The translations under genes and the position numbers were made by a program. From assembly GCA_044227095.1 (NCBI GenBank), contig JBGAFV010000001.1:4092001-4156000 (forward strand): 64,000 bases of DNA, in the 5' to 3' direction. The notes beneath the pieces were generated by a model. It was given only the letters and a program-made list of their open reading frames with translations. It searched no databases and was not told where the DNA came from. The stretch comes from JACMLD01 sp044227095. Its GTDB lineage: Bacteria; Bacteroidota; Bacteroidia; Chitinophagales; Chitinophagaceae. How positions within the stretch are numbered: the first letter of the stretch is position 1; the number at the start of each line of letters is the position of its first letter. Positions 1 to 8,129 of this stretch are shown one piece after another.

Positions 1-254
1 GCGGCAATAAAGTAACAAAGCAGAATGTTGTAAAAAATATTCTTACCCAGGAGTTAAAGTCGGTTATTATAGACAGCCTGGATGTAAAGCTTCTTACAAA
101 TAATATTGGGCTTGTTACCTGCTATATAACATTTGTTGTGCCAGACAATGGAAAAGATATGACGGGCAAAAACTGCTACCAGGATATTTATATCAAAAGA
201 AAAAACAGGTGGTACGCAATTGCAGCACATGTAACAATGCTCAGTTACAAATAA
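1..254 (+). CDS. NTF2-like (SnoaL/DUF4440) protein, C-terminal fragment
   Basis: The frame starting at base 3 is open from the window edge to the TAA at 252-254 and encodes about 83 residues with no start inside the window, so the gene begins upstream. The end of the protein has the pattern of the last strands of a SnoaL/DUF4440 fold: an 'IGLVTCYITF' strand, a charged turn with GKDMTGK, then 'YIKRKNRWYAIAAHVTML', where a Lys/Arg-rich strand leads into Trp and the closing strand. Proteins of this family are small cone-shaped dimers that bind or isomerise small molecules, and many have no known substrate. Family assignment rests on this tail only; no function can be given. Confidence 0.6.
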   Translation, partial: GNKVTKQNVVKNILTQELKSVIIDSLDVKLLTNNIGLVTCYITFVVPDNGKDMTGKNCYQDIYIKRKNRWYAIAAHVTMLSYK

Positions 255-276
255 ACCATTCTGAAAAAAATTGGCT

Positions 277-993
277 ATGCTTACCGCAAAAGATTTATTG
301 TACAAAGCAATGGACTACGACGGTTTTTGGAGTTCAAGTAAACGAATGAGAAATTCTAAGCCTTCTCAATGCCGAAAAATACAGTTAGATAAACTTTTAG
401 TAGCATTTGGGATTAATAAACACAATGGCCATGCAACAGCACAAGCACCGGGGAAAAAAGACCCTGGCAAAACGGTGCGTACCGTATACGCCATCAGTAA
501 ATATCCAAAGGGGTTACATAGGGTTGAATATATTAGAACACTGAGCAATCTTGAATACTTGATAACTGGCGAATTTATAGCTGATATCAGTAGGGGAAAG
601 TATAACGATCTTATAGCTCAAATTATCACAGAAGCAAGGCGCATCTTCCCAGAACAAACTAATTTTATTGATAATAATCCTATAAACCTTGTAAGACTTT
701 TTCACTTTTTATACAATTTTAGAAGCTCTTTATACTATGTAAACCTGTATGTATTCAACAGAAAGACAAATAATTATTTTTCGACGGAAGAGGATTATTA
801 CATTTATCTACGTAAAAAATTCATTAGTAATATGGAGGCAGATTTTGCAGAAATCGATGAATTACTTTGCCTATTAATAGATCCGGAAAAGAAGACTTTC
901 AACGAGGAAGAATTGGATTATCCTTATTATAATTTTGAAGTGCTTGATGAAGAATGGGAAAATGATCTACGTAAACAAAACCCTTTTCAATAA
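277..993 (+). CDS. Uncharacterised soluble protein
   Basis: An open frame of 238 residues from ATG 277; a TTG six bases earlier (271) is the alternative start. I do not recognise the family. It has no signal peptide or membrane segment. The N-terminal third is Lys/Arg-rich (around 'SSSKRMRNSKPSQCRK' and 'PGKKDPGKTVRT'), the centre is Tyr/Phe/Asn-rich and looks alpha-helical, and the C-terminus is strongly acidic ('FNEEELDY', 'LDEEWENDL'). The basic start and acidic end suggest a nucleic-acid or protein interaction role, which is a guess from composition only. Its stop (991-993) is one base from the start of the ACT-domain gene, so the two are probably co-transcribed and translationally coupled. 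Confidence 0.7.
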   Translation: MLTAKDLLYKAMDYDGFWSSSKRMRNSKPSQCRKIQLDKLLVAFGINKHNGHATAQAPGKKDPGKTVRTVYAISKYPKGLHRVEYIRTLSNLEYLITGEFIADISRGKYNDLIAQIITEARRIFPEQTNFIDNNPINLVRLFHFLYNFRSSLYYVNLYVFNRKTNNYFSTEEDYYIYLRKKFISNMEADFAEIDELLCLLIDPEKKTFNEEELDYPYYNFEVLDEEWENDLRKQNPFQ

Positions 994-994
994 C

Positions 995-1390
995 ATGGCA
1001 GGTGAAAGAAACCTAGATGTACTATTAAAAACAATGAAACCCATTCTTAATGCGGGTGAATATGTTTTTTGTAGTGTTGAAAGCATCGATAACATAAACT
1101 ATAACGACATACTATTGTTTTTTAAAGAAAGAGAAGGCATAACCATTATTGTAAGAAAAGCAATCGCAGACAAACTGAATTTGCAATATACTTTTGTTGC
1201 AGCATGGATAACCCTCACTGTTCACTCCTCGCTTGAAGCTGTTGGGTTAACGGCAGCTTTTTCTTCAGCCTTAACTACAGAAGGCATAAGTTGTAACGTA
1301 GTGGCAGCATTTTATCACGACCATATTTTTGTTGATACCGAAGACGCTACTAAAGCGATGGCTGTTCTACATGAATTTTCGGAAGAATAA
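995..1390 (+). CDS. ACT-domain protein (DUF2241/ACT_3-like)
   Basis: 131 residues from ATG 995. The frame is also open back to 935, but that would overlap the preceding gene, and 'MAGERNLDVLLKTMKPIL' matches the usual start of this family. The N-terminal half is the ACT_3-type segment ('LNAGEYVFCSVE'). The second half carries a typical ACT pattern with the hydrophobic strand 'AAWITLTVHSSLEAVGLTAAFSSAL', then 'ISCNVVAAFYHDHIFV'. ACT domains bind amino acids as regulatory ligands. This stand-alone type is widespread in bacteria, but its ligand and partner are not established. It is coupled to the unknown gene upstream (one-base gap). No neighbour indicates an amino-acid pathway. Confidence 0.82.
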   Translation: MAGERNLDVLLKTMKPILNAGEYVFCSVESIDNINYNDILLFFKEREGITIIVRKAIADKLNLQYTFVAAWITLTVHSSLEAVGLTAAFSSALTTEGISCNVVAAFYHDHIFVDTEDATKAMAVLHEFSEE

Positions 1391-1505
1391 TAGCAGTTAA
1401 ACTTAATTATAACCGGTAGAACGTAAGATCAACAACTATATTTACGCAGGAACATTTGTAATCTTTTTACTCCCGACTAATGACCCCAGGTTCCCGACTT
1501 AAAAG

Positions 1506-2768
1506 CTACTTTTTAATAAAAAACGACAGCCTAAACTGTAACGAAGTATTATCAATACCAGAACTCGGAGTACTGGTAATAGAGTTTTTGGGTATGTAAA
1601 CAAGATCTGCTTCCATCCTGCTGATGTTTATACCAGTGCTGACCATAGCAGTCATCCTTACTGTTTTAAGGCTGTTAATATAGTTGTTGTTTGTTGCTTC
1701 CGCATTGCTGGAGCTGGTGCGTAGCACTCTATAAGAGTTTTCGGGGTAGCTGGAAAAATTCATTCCAACACCAGCGCTTACAAACCATTTCAGGTTATTC
1801 TTATTGTAAATATTGTAAAGCAATTGCGGTTCAAAAGCAATATTAATCATGCGAAAGTTAAACCAGTATTCTTCTGTATATTGTCCGTAATCCAAAAATT
1901 TGTAAGCATCGGTTTTATAGCTGGTGGCATGTATTTGCCCACGTACAATTAATTTTCTAACAGAGGGATTGATGGCTAGATCCGCACCTATTACAACAAG
2001 CGGTGCATAAAACGGGTGGGTATTTTCGCCAGCAAATCTATTGGCGCCACTAACCTTCAAAGCACCCTGCTGCATACCTCCGCCTATAGAAAAACGCCAG
2101 GCCCGGCGGTTAAATGATTTTGTTGAACTGGTTACAGCAGATTTTTCCAAGCCGTTTATTTGGCGGCAAATGTTTTCCAGCACATCACTGTAATAACCAG
2201 CTTCATTTATTTCCGGAACAAGGCTACCCTGCCCCGGTGTATATTTATTGGCTTTTACAAGCAAAGCCTGTCGGTATTGTTTGTCTTCCACTATCTGGCC
2301 ATTCAGTAGATAGGTGCTGTTTAAAAGTTCTGCAGGGGAGGTTTCGTCTTTGTCGAGGATATAAAAACGATTTTTAAGATCGTCCCGGTAAGAAAGCAAC
2401 GTAATGTTTTTGCCTTTTTGTAATAATTTAAGAAAAACTGTAGCTGTTTTTGTAGTTGTATCACGGTCAGTAACAGACGAGGCATCGTTATCCATACTCA
2501 TGGTAACAGTATAGCGGTAAAACTTGTCTACGCCATTCAGTTCAAAATAGCTTACTTCAGAAACACTAAGGCGGTTAACTGGTTTATCCTTGTCAGTGGT
2601 AAACAAAAAAGATGAAGGAATGGTCAGCCATTCCTTAAAATCAATATATCCTTTTGAAGTGTCACCATTATTTAATACCAGCGTGGCGGTTCTAAGGTTT
2701 TTTTGTGCGCAAACAGCAACCGAAGTAAAACAAAATAAAAGAACGGATAGGATCAATTTTCCGGGCAT
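1506..2768 (-). CDS. Secreted protein with predicted outer-membrane beta-barrel C-terminus
   Basis: 420 residues beginning with a signal peptide ('LILSVLLFCFTSVAVCAQ', cleavage after Ala20-Gln). Residues of about 25-210 look like a soluble domain that opens with 'ATLVLNNGDTSKGYIDF', a pattern seen at the start of many uncharacterised Bacteroidota proteins. From about residue 225 there are alternating hydrophobic and aromatic strands with short turns ('WRFSIGGGMQQGAL', 'WFVSAGVGMNFSSYP'), ending in a strand with the aromatic end typical of barrel proteins ('SLQFRLSFFIKK'). It is likely an outer-membrane protein of unknown role. It stands alone, transcribed towards the ACT gene. Confidence 0.75.
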   Translation of the reverse strand: MPGKLILSVLLFCFTSVAVCAQKNLRTATLVLNNGDTSKGYIDFKEWLTIPSSFLFTTDKDKPVNRLSVSEVSYFELNGVDKFYRYTVTMSMDNDASSVTDRDTTTKTATVFLKLLQKGKNITLLSYRDDLKNRFYILDKDETSPAELLNSTYLLNGQIVEDKQYRQALLVKANKYTPGQGSLVPEINEAGYYSDVLENICRQINGLEKSAVTSSTKSFNRRAWRFSIGGGMQQGALKVSGANRFAGENTHPFYAPLVVIGADLAINPSVRKLIVRGQIHATSYKTDAYKFLDYGQYTEEYWFNFRMINIAFEPQLLYNIYNKNNLKWFVSAGVGMNFSSYPENSYRVLRTSSSNAEATNNNYINSLKTVRMTAMVSTGINISRMEADLVYIPKNSITSTPSSGIDNTSLQFRLSFFIKK

Positions 2769-2951
2769 ATAGATAGTTTAGAGTGGTAAAGAGGTATATC
2801 TTCCAACACAGCAAAAGTAAGAATATTGGTTATTATTTTAAGCAACGGATAGTGCATTGCCGTATTTTTAATTAATATTTAAGTATATTGTCTCGTGATT
2901 TAGAGCTGCAAGAATTGTTCACCTTATTTTCAACTATAAAATTAGAATTGT

Positions 2952-3392
2952 ATGTTCAAACAACCTGTCGTAAAAGCATTTTCAATTGTAGCAATGGTTT
3001 TGTCTATAATTGGCTTGCTGATAAATATTATAGCTGCTGTCTTTTTAAACCCGGCAGAATTTGGGTTTGCGTTCTACCTGGGTATTGTATCCTGGGCATT
3101 ATTACTTTGGGCCAGCATTATAGGTTTTCAGCTTTGCAATTCTTACAAATTGTATGAAGACGAGTATAAAAAAGTTGGCATAAGGATATATCTAATCATT
3201 GTAGCATTTGCCTTGTTTTTCTTTGTTGGAGTTACTATTGGGCTTGCATTATCTGTAATCCTGCTCAGTGTACTTTGGGCATTAAAGAAAAACTACGACG
3301 AGTGGGAAGAAAACAATATGCCGTATACACCCGACGATACAACACCGCCTAACGGGCCTTCAATGCCAACTGATAAAATCAGTGCTAATTAA
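2952..3392 (+). CDS. Small multi-pass membrane protein
   Basis: 146 residues from ATG 2952, with three to four hydrophobic segments: residues about 5-30, 36-60 and a long stretch at 77-110 that could cross the membrane twice. The tail is hydrophilic, Pro-rich and acidic ('YTPDDTTPPNGPSMPTD') and probably cytoplasmic. It loosely resembles the small CCC-motif or DUF4870-like membrane proteins, but I see no diagnostic motif. An overlapping frame from 2888 is out of phase and judged a shadow. Function unknown. Confidence 0.72.
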   Translation: MFKQPVVKAFSIVAMVLSIIGLLINIIAAVFLNPAEFGFAFYLGIVSWALLLWASIIGFQLCNSYKLYEDEYKKVGIRIYLIIVAFALFFFVGVTIGLALSVILLSVLWALKKNYDEWEENNMPYTPDDTTPPNGPSMPTDKISAN

Positions 3393-3478
3393 TAAATAGT
3401 GTTACTAAATAATCAACATTATTTTTGCGTTTTATTATAGCATGTTTAAATGTTCCGGCATTTTAAAGATCAATCTGT

Positions 3479-3970
3479 ATGAAGAAAGTTGTGTACAAGG
3501 GGTTTTCTTATTTCAATTTTATATGGATGTGGGTATTAAAGTTGATTATTGCAATAGGTATTTTCCTCTCTGTAAGTCATTTTAATGAAAACCCGGTTGT
3601 TGTTACTATAGTGGTTGTCCTTTGTATACTTGGTGTGTTGTTTATTGGCGACGATCAGGTTACAGTATACGCGGATAGAGTAACACAATCTACTAACTCA
3701 ATTGCAGCGTGGTTGTTCAATTTTAAGAAGGAGGAATATAGGTTTGCCGACATTAGCAAAGCATACCTGCGGCCCGAACCATCAGCTGCCGAAGTGGGCA
3801 TTGCTACTGCATTGTTGTTTCTATTGCCAAAATCCAGTTCAGACCAACAAGACGAAGGCAATCCTATCTTTCTGGATCTTAAAAACGGGAAACAGGTTAC
3901 ACTTGTTACCAGCCTCGAATATCATAAAATGAAACTGGTAGTAGATAATATAAATGCGCTGTTGCATTAA
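3479..3970 (+). CDS. Membrane protein with predicted PH-like domain
   Basis: 163 residues. Two transmembrane segments form an N-terminal hairpin (about residues 10-31 and 38-56). They are followed by a beta-rich soluble part of about 100 residues starting 'DQVTVYADRVTQSTNS', which fits the membrane-anchored bacterial PH-like layout (compare YcxB and YdbS type proteins), although sequence similarity to a named family was not recognised. A TAnnTTTG -7 box lies at 3420-3427, about 50 bases before the ATG, without a clear -33 box. Function unknown. Confidence 0.7.
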   Translation: MKKVVYKGFSYFNFIWMWVLKLIIAIGIFLSVSHFNENPVVVTIVVVLCILGVLFIGDDQVTVYADRVTQSTNSIAAWLFNFKKEEYRFADISKAYLRPEPSAAEVGIATALLFLLPKSSSDQQDEGNPIFLDLKNGKQVTLVTSLEYHKMKLVVDNINALLH

Positions 3971-4106
3971 TTGTGGCATTTTAAAACTTTTATTTGTCTG
4001 CATGGCATTTGCGATATATTATTCAATAAAATATTGTGCGGTTTCCCAAAAAAATATTATTTTACAGTCTTATAATTCTAATTAGATAAATATTAAATTG
4101 TATCGA

Positions 4107-4541
4107 ATGAAAAAGTTTTTAGTCCTTATTCTTTTTGCGTGCTGCTCTATTCTTCCCTTTTTGAGCTGCACAAAAAACAATGATGTTGCTCCTAAAACAT
4201 ATTCTATGGTTGGTTTGTGGAGAGGCACTTATTCTGTTGATGGGCAACCAGAATTAGGTCAGCAAGAATTAAACCTTATTATTAAGCCAGATGGAACTAT
4301 GGACAATGATTCCAAGGCTGGCCCGCAACAACATTTTTCTACAGGAACCTGGACATTGGTTGGAGACACAGCATTTTCATGTACAGCCACCTGTGTGTAT
4401 GGGTATTCAAACAGTATTGGACAAAAACAAAAACACACTGCAATCTTTAATAAAACTACCGGAAAATTAACTTCAGGGGTTTGGATAAACTTACCTCCTG
4501 TTGTCGGTTCTGGCACTTTTACATTGACAAAAGTTGAATAA
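4107..4541 (+). CDS. Lipocalin-like lipoprotein
   Basis: 144 residues from ATG 4107. A TTG at 4098 would only add three residues before the charged 'MKK' that normally opens a signal peptide. The lipobox ends 'PFLSC' with Cys21 as the lipidated residue, followed by a hydrophilic spacer ('TKNNDVAPK'). The mature part has the beta-rich 'GLWRGTYSV...GTWTLVGDTAFSC...GVW' pattern of small lipocalin-like lipoproteins common in Bacteroidota. It is predicted to sit in the periplasm or outer membrane. A strong hairpin terminator follows at 4579-4610. No ligand can be inferred. Confidence 0.75.
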   Translation: MKKFLVLILFACCSILPFLSCTKNNDVAPKTYSMVGLWRGTYSVDGQPELGQQELNLIIKPDGTMDNDSKAGPQQHFSTGTWTLVGDTAFSCTATCVYGYSNSIGQKQKHTAIFNKTTGKLTSGVWINLPPVVGSGTFTLTKVE

Positions 4542-4578
4542 ATTAGCACTTGCAAAAGTATTTGCTCAAGATAATAAG

Positions 4579-4610
4579 AACCGGTAAGCGTCAAATGCTA
4601 CCGGTTTTTT
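4579..4610 (+). terminator. Rho-independent terminator after the lipocalin-like gene
   Basis: A perfect 8-base stem (AACCGGTA at 4579-4586 with TACCGGTT at 4599-4606) is followed by a T run to 4610. It lies 38 bases past the stop of the preceding lipoprotein gene and points the same way. Confidence 0.8.
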
Positions 4611-4660
4611 ATTCATAGCTTCCCCTATATGCTTTACCTTTCCCTAAACTTTTATCTAAT

Positions 4661-5117
4661 ATGGAAGAAAAATCTTTACTGGATAATATAAGGGGGTGAT
4701 GAGATTGATGTCTCTTACAGGCAAATAATTTTGGCAAATATTATTGATTTGATAATTGAGGTTAGTGATATAGTAGCAGTTTATTTATTAATCTCCGGAG
4801 CCTTCTTTCCTTCAATGTGTGATGTGTTTCTTTATATAAAGTATATCATTGCTTTCGTGGTAATATTTGGGTATAGATTGATTTGCATATTTTTTCTTGG
4901 AAAGACAATTGGCATTAAGTTATTTAAGATTAAATATTTAAACAAAGATTTATTGCCATTATCACCGAGAGAGGAATTAGTTGCAGTTTTGGGTTACAGA
5001 ACGCAAAAAGTTAAATACTATAAGATGTAAAATATCTGAGCAAAATATGAAAACAAAGATAGAATGGAAAGCTTTGCCGAAATTATAGATAAACTTCTTA
5101 AAGCTAATAAAACTTAA
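4661..5117 (+). pseudogene. Decayed RDD-family membrane protein
   Basis: Read piecewise, this looks like one gene. The frame from ATG 4661 gives 'MEEKSLLDNIRG' and then hits TGA at 4697. Removing one base from the GGGGG run at 4692-4696 joins it to a frame reading 'DEIDVSYRQIILANIIDLIIE' and on to 5030, with two or three membrane segments and 'GKTIGIKLFKIKYL', which is the RDD-family G-K-T-I-G motif. The same frame then meets TAA (5028) and TGA (5037) but remains protein-like afterwards ('AKYENKDRMESFAEIIDKLL') to the TAA at 5115-5117. One frameshift plus two nonsense codons argue for decay. The longest intact piece (4731-5030, TTG start) could in principle still be made. RDD proteins are small transporters or antiporters of mixed function. 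Confidence 0.62.
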
Positions 5118-5152
5118 TTCAAACGCTACACATAATTCGTTGAATTTTCATC

Positions 5153-6301
5153 ATGATATACGTTTGCAACATACGAAGCATTTATATAACTATTCTCGCA
5201 TTAATGATGTTGTTCATTGTTGTTGGTAACATTCATGGACAGCCTGGCAAGATTAAAAAAGTTCAAAAAATTATTGATAAAGCAACGCAGAAATATTTGG
5301 TTGGTGTGGCAGTGTATATTAAAATGGATGGACTAGAAGAATGGATTGGCGTTGCTGGTTTGCAGGATAAGGAACACAATAAAATGCTGGAGGCGAAAAA
5401 TATTTTCGCGGCAGCCAGCATAGGCAAAATGTACAATGCTGTTGCAGCGCTTAAATTAGTAGAAGAAGGCTATTTTAAGTTAGATGACCCCATCAGTTTA
5501 TATCTCTCTAATGAGATTGTTTCCAATTTACCTAATGGGCAACAAATAACCATCAGGCATTTACTGTCTCATCAAACTGGGTTGTACAATTATGAAAATA
5601 ATCCGGAATTGAATGAATTGTATTTATCTGGAAAACTAAAACTGGATACACTCACACACGAAAACGCATTGAAAAGGTATGTGTTTGGTCGTGCAGCGAG
5701 CATGCGGCCGGGAACCGGCTTCGAATACAGCAGCACCAATTTTATGCTGCTTGCCATGATAATGGACAAAGTTTTACCACAGCAGCATACTGCGTATTTA
5801 CGAATGCTTTTGGCGGCTGGCGGTTATAATAACACATATTACCGGCAAACGCCGCCCAATAATTTTATTAACTATTATGGAGACCTGAACAAGGATACAC
5901 AACTTGAAAACCTCACTTCTCAAACCATAGAAACCACCAATTGGTTTACAGGAGACGACGGCATATATGCACCCATCGATGAAGCTGCTCATTTTCTGCA
6001 GGACCTCATGGCTGGTAAAATAATAAAACAGGAATCGCTGCAACAGATGATGACCTGGAATAATGAAAAGAAGCCCGACTATGGCCTAGGCCTAATGGCA
6101 GACAAAAGTTTCCCCTATAAATTTTTACTTGGCCACTCCGGTAGGGGAATTGGCACCACTACCGACTTGTTTTATTTCCCAAAACAAAAAATGACCATTG
6201 GTATATTTTGCAATACCGGCATAAGGCAAACATCACCCGAAATAAAAGCAGCATACATGAAAATGAGAAGCAAAATTGTAAAGAAAATATTCCTCTTGTA
6301 G
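5153..6301 (+). CDS. Serine hydrolase, beta-lactamase/PBP4-like fold
   Basis: 382 residues with an N-terminal hydrophobic signal (about residues 10-30, ending 'NIHGQ'). It carries the serine beta-lactamase-like motifs: S89-x-x-K92 ('SIGK', nucleophile Ser89); Tyr192 in 'EYSSTNF', where the usual Y-x-N is Y-S-S; and H328-S-G in 'LLGHSG', in the place of K-T-G. The 'HLLSHQTGL' block at 137-144 is typical of the family. Members hydrolyse peptides or esters in the periplasm, and most are not antibiotic-resistance enzymes. It sits alone after the decayed RDD gene. Substrate unknown. Confidence 0.85.
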   Translation: MIYVCNIRSIYITILALMMLFIVVGNIHGQPGKIKKVQKIIDKATQKYLVGVAVYIKMDGLEEWIGVAGLQDKEHNKMLEAKNIFAAASIGKMYNAVAALKLVEEGYFKLDDPISLYLSNEIVSNLPNGQQITIRHLLSHQTGLYNYENNPELNELYLSGKLKLDTLTHENALKRYVFGRAASMRPGTGFEYSSTNFMLLAMIMDKVLPQQHTAYLRMLLAAGGYNNTYYRQTPPNNFINYYGDLNKDTQLENLTSQTIETTNWFTGDDGIYAPIDEAAHFLQDLMAGKIIKQESLQQMMTWNNEKKPDYGLGLMADKSFPYKFLLGHSGRGIGTTTDLFYFPKQKMTIGIFCNTGIRQTSPEIKAAYMKMRSKIVKKIFLL

Positions 6302-6402
6302 ATAAAGATTAAAACTCCCCCACCCTTATTTTGCTGGCCCGGTTTTGGAATAACCAATAAGAGTACTCAACTTTAATTTTTATAAGCTTTAAATATAGAT
6401 TT

Positions 6403-6798
6403 ATGAAACCAGCAAAAATTTGGGCAAATATGGGCGTTAGCGATTTGGAGCGTACCGCTAAGTTTTACAATGCAATAGGCTTTAAGCCAAACGGAATACA
6501 TTCTTCTACAAAAGAACTTACCAGCTTCGTGGTGGGCAATGATGATTTTGTAATTCATTTTTTCTTAAAAGAAATATTGCAACCCGCTATGAAGGGTGAA
6601 ATGACCGACACTGAAAAATCTAACGAAATTATATTTACACTTTCTGCAGCCACTAAAGCCGAAGTAGACAACTGGGCAAAAGAAGTTATCAAAGCCGGTG
6701 GAAAAAACATTTCTGAACCGGAAGAATTTGGTAAAGGTTATTACGGTTTTGTTTTTGCAGACCCGGATGGGCATAGGTTTAATGTGTTTTACATGTAA
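6403..6798 (+). CDS. VOC-family (glyoxalase/bleomycin-resistance fold) protein
   Basis: 131 residues. The N-terminal 'WANMGVSDLERTAKFYNAIGF' and C-terminal 'FGKGYYGFVFADPDGHRFNVFYM' are the hallmark ends of the vicinal-oxygen-chelate fold; the final 'DPDGHRF' is highly conserved. Members are dimers that bind a divalent metal and act as isomerases, dioxygenases or drug binders. This subgroup (similar to the YghW/PhnB-like 'lactoylglutathione lyase-related' proteins) is uncharacterised. It is cytoplasmic, with no signal peptide. A 7-base-stem hairpin lies 27 bases downstream. Confidence 0.85.
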   Translation: MKPAKIWANMGVSDLERTAKFYNAIGFKPNGIHSSTKELTSFVVGNDDFVIHFFLKEILQPAMKGEMTDTEKSNEIIFTLSAATKAEVDNWAKEVIKAGGKNISEPEEFGKGYYGFVFADPDGHRFNVFYM

Positions 6799-6801
6799 TT
6801 T

Positions 6802-7421
6802 TTGCCGGGTAAATTTTTAAAAAATGATCCCTGTCAGGGGATCATAAATACAATCCGGTTAATTCTCTTAGTGTTTGCCAGCGCAAGTTGTATAAGTTTT
6901 GGCATTTTCTTTCCCAATATATCCAAGGCATCGATTATAGGCATAATTTTCAACATTTATATGATAAAGACAGAAATGAGTTGGAAAAAAATTGTTTCAA
7001 ATTCGAAATTCCTTCTGCTGGCTATACCTCTTTTTATTGCCATTGCCACTATTGCAAGGTGCTGGATAGAAATTCTCATAACAAACATAAACGCTCAATG
7101 GCAGCATTATTCTGCACTATTCTTTGCTGCTGTAACTATCTTCTTTTATTTAGGAGTTATAACCTCGCTCTGAGGGCCGTAGGCATATTTCTTTTGCTGG
7201 GTACTTGTAGAGCTTTTTCAATGACAGCCAGCATAGAAACAACCTGGCTTAAAATAGTAATTACATTGCCTCCTTTTAACAGTTTATCGCTTGGCTTATT
7301 TTTCCTGTACCTTGTATTAAACCACAAAGGCTTAATTGATATTTACCTAGACAATAAAGAAAGAAAGTTTGCCATGAAAAATAAAAAAAACGAAGCAAAT
7401 AAAGCAAACACAGAGTTGTAA
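6802..7421 (+). pseudogene. Frameshifted multi-pass membrane protein
   Basis: Two open frames, each hydrophobic, join into one plausible protein of about 205 residues. The first (from about 6802, TTG, true start unclear) contains four membrane segments and ends with 'FFYLGVITSL' at the TGA at 7171-7173. The second continues in the -1 frame with 'LRAVGIFLLLGTCRAF', a further membrane segment 'LSLGLFFLYLVL' and a Lys/Asn-rich tail to 7421. The upstream part of the second frame is Cys/His-rich nonsense and is not coding. No canonical slippery heptamer is seen at the junction, so a mutation or a sequencing indel is more likely than programmed frameshifting. Family not recognised. Confidence 0.55.
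6825..6844. repeat. Short perfect inverted repeat after the VOC gene
   Basis: TGATCCC at 6825-6831 pairs with GGGATCA at 6838-6844 around a six-base loop. It could end the VOC transcript, but no T run follows. It lies inside the longest possible reading of the next frame, which weakens the TTG 6802 start of that frame. Confidence 0.5.
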
Positions 7422-7496
7422 ACTACTTCAATTAGTACAGGCATGCAGGGTTGGGTTGAACGCTAGTGTATCTTTAGTCCACCTTATACAAAATTT

Positions 7497-7967
7497 ATGA
7501 AAAGCATTTTACTTGTTTTGAATTTTTTAATAATGCTGAATTTTGCTTCTGCCCAAACTACCGCGAATAATTTTATTAACCCAACCGGAACTTATTCGTA
7601 CAGTGGAAAGACTATAATTAAGAATGAAGAAAAGTATGGAAAATTTGGTACTATACAAGTAAAGCTTTTAAAAGGCGGCAAGATTGCAATGAGTTTGTAC
7701 GTATGCAACGGGGCAACGGCTTATAATTCAGGTTCATTTGTAGATACCTTGCTTTATAAAAATAATACAGCCATATATACTATTCCCCAAGATGACTCAA
7801 GCTGTAAAATTGTTTTTACTTTTAAGAGTAAAAGCATATCAGTTTTACAAACCCAGGCAAATCTTAACAACGGTTGTGGTTTTGGGCATGGCGTTTTTGC
7901 AAATGGGGATTATAAAAAGATTTCCTCAAAAACCCCTGTAATTGAAAATCTTTCAACTGATTTGTAA
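7497..7967 (+). CDS. Small secreted protein of unknown function
   Basis: 156 residues from ATG 7497, opening with a signal peptide ('ILLVLNFLIMLNFASAQ', cut before Gln20). The mature protein is beta-rich, starting 'FINPTGTYSYSGKTIIKNEEKYGKFG', and carries three Cys residues (in 'YVCNG', 'SSCKI' and 'NGCGF') that could form a disulphide. No family was recognised. It is transcribed alone and ends before the first interspersed palindromic repeat at 8005. Confidence 0.72.
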   Translation: MKSILLVLNFLIMLNFASAQTTANNFINPTGTYSYSGKTIIKNEEKYGKFGTIQVKLLKGGKIAMSLYVCNGATAYNSGSFVDTLLYKNNTAIYTIPQDDSSCKIVFTFKSKSISVLQTQANLNNGCGFGHGVFANGDYKKISSKTPVIENLSTDL

Positions 7968-8004
7968 ATAGCCATTCAACTCTCTCAGCACGGTTAAACT
8001 CCCG

Positions 8005-8086
8005 CCCGTGTTACGTGTCCTCACGCACCAATTCTATAACAGGAAGTAGTTTGTAAATTCCGATTCGTGAAGACTCGAACCGTGGC
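8005..8086. repeat. Interspersed palindromic repeat, copy A (diverged)
   Basis: About 82 bases with the order: CCGTG - cgtgTCCTCACGcACC - spacer 'AATTCTATAACAGGAAG.AGTTTGTAAATTCC' - gATTCGTGAaGA - CtCGAACCgTGGC. It matches copy B at 9652-9738 in arms and spacer, and the right outer arm is better preserved here than in copy B. The ideal unit is a nested palindrome: an outer CCGTGGTTCGTG arm, an inner TCCTCACGAACC arm and an AT-rich centre. It lies between converging genes. Confidence 0.7.
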
Positions 8087-8129
8087 AGAGTAAAAGTGTA
8101 ACGCTTGCAACCATACTGCACCGTAAAAT

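Noticed and set aside
5153..6301. Antibiotic-resistance beta-lactamase
   Set aside because: The fold is beta-lactamase-like, but Y-S-S and H-S-G in place of Y-x-N and K-T-G, and the lack of close similarity to class C enzymes, fit a general serine hydrolase.
6888..7150. First part of the 177-residue frame that ends at 7421
   Set aside because: Cys/His/Asn-rich and unlike a protein, whereas the competing frame is a clean membrane protein; only the part after about 7165 is coding.
7171..7173. Programmed -1 frameshifting in the membrane protein gene
   Set aside because: No X-XXY-YYZ slippery heptamer or downstream stem-loop is evident at the junction; mutation or a sequencing indel is simpler.
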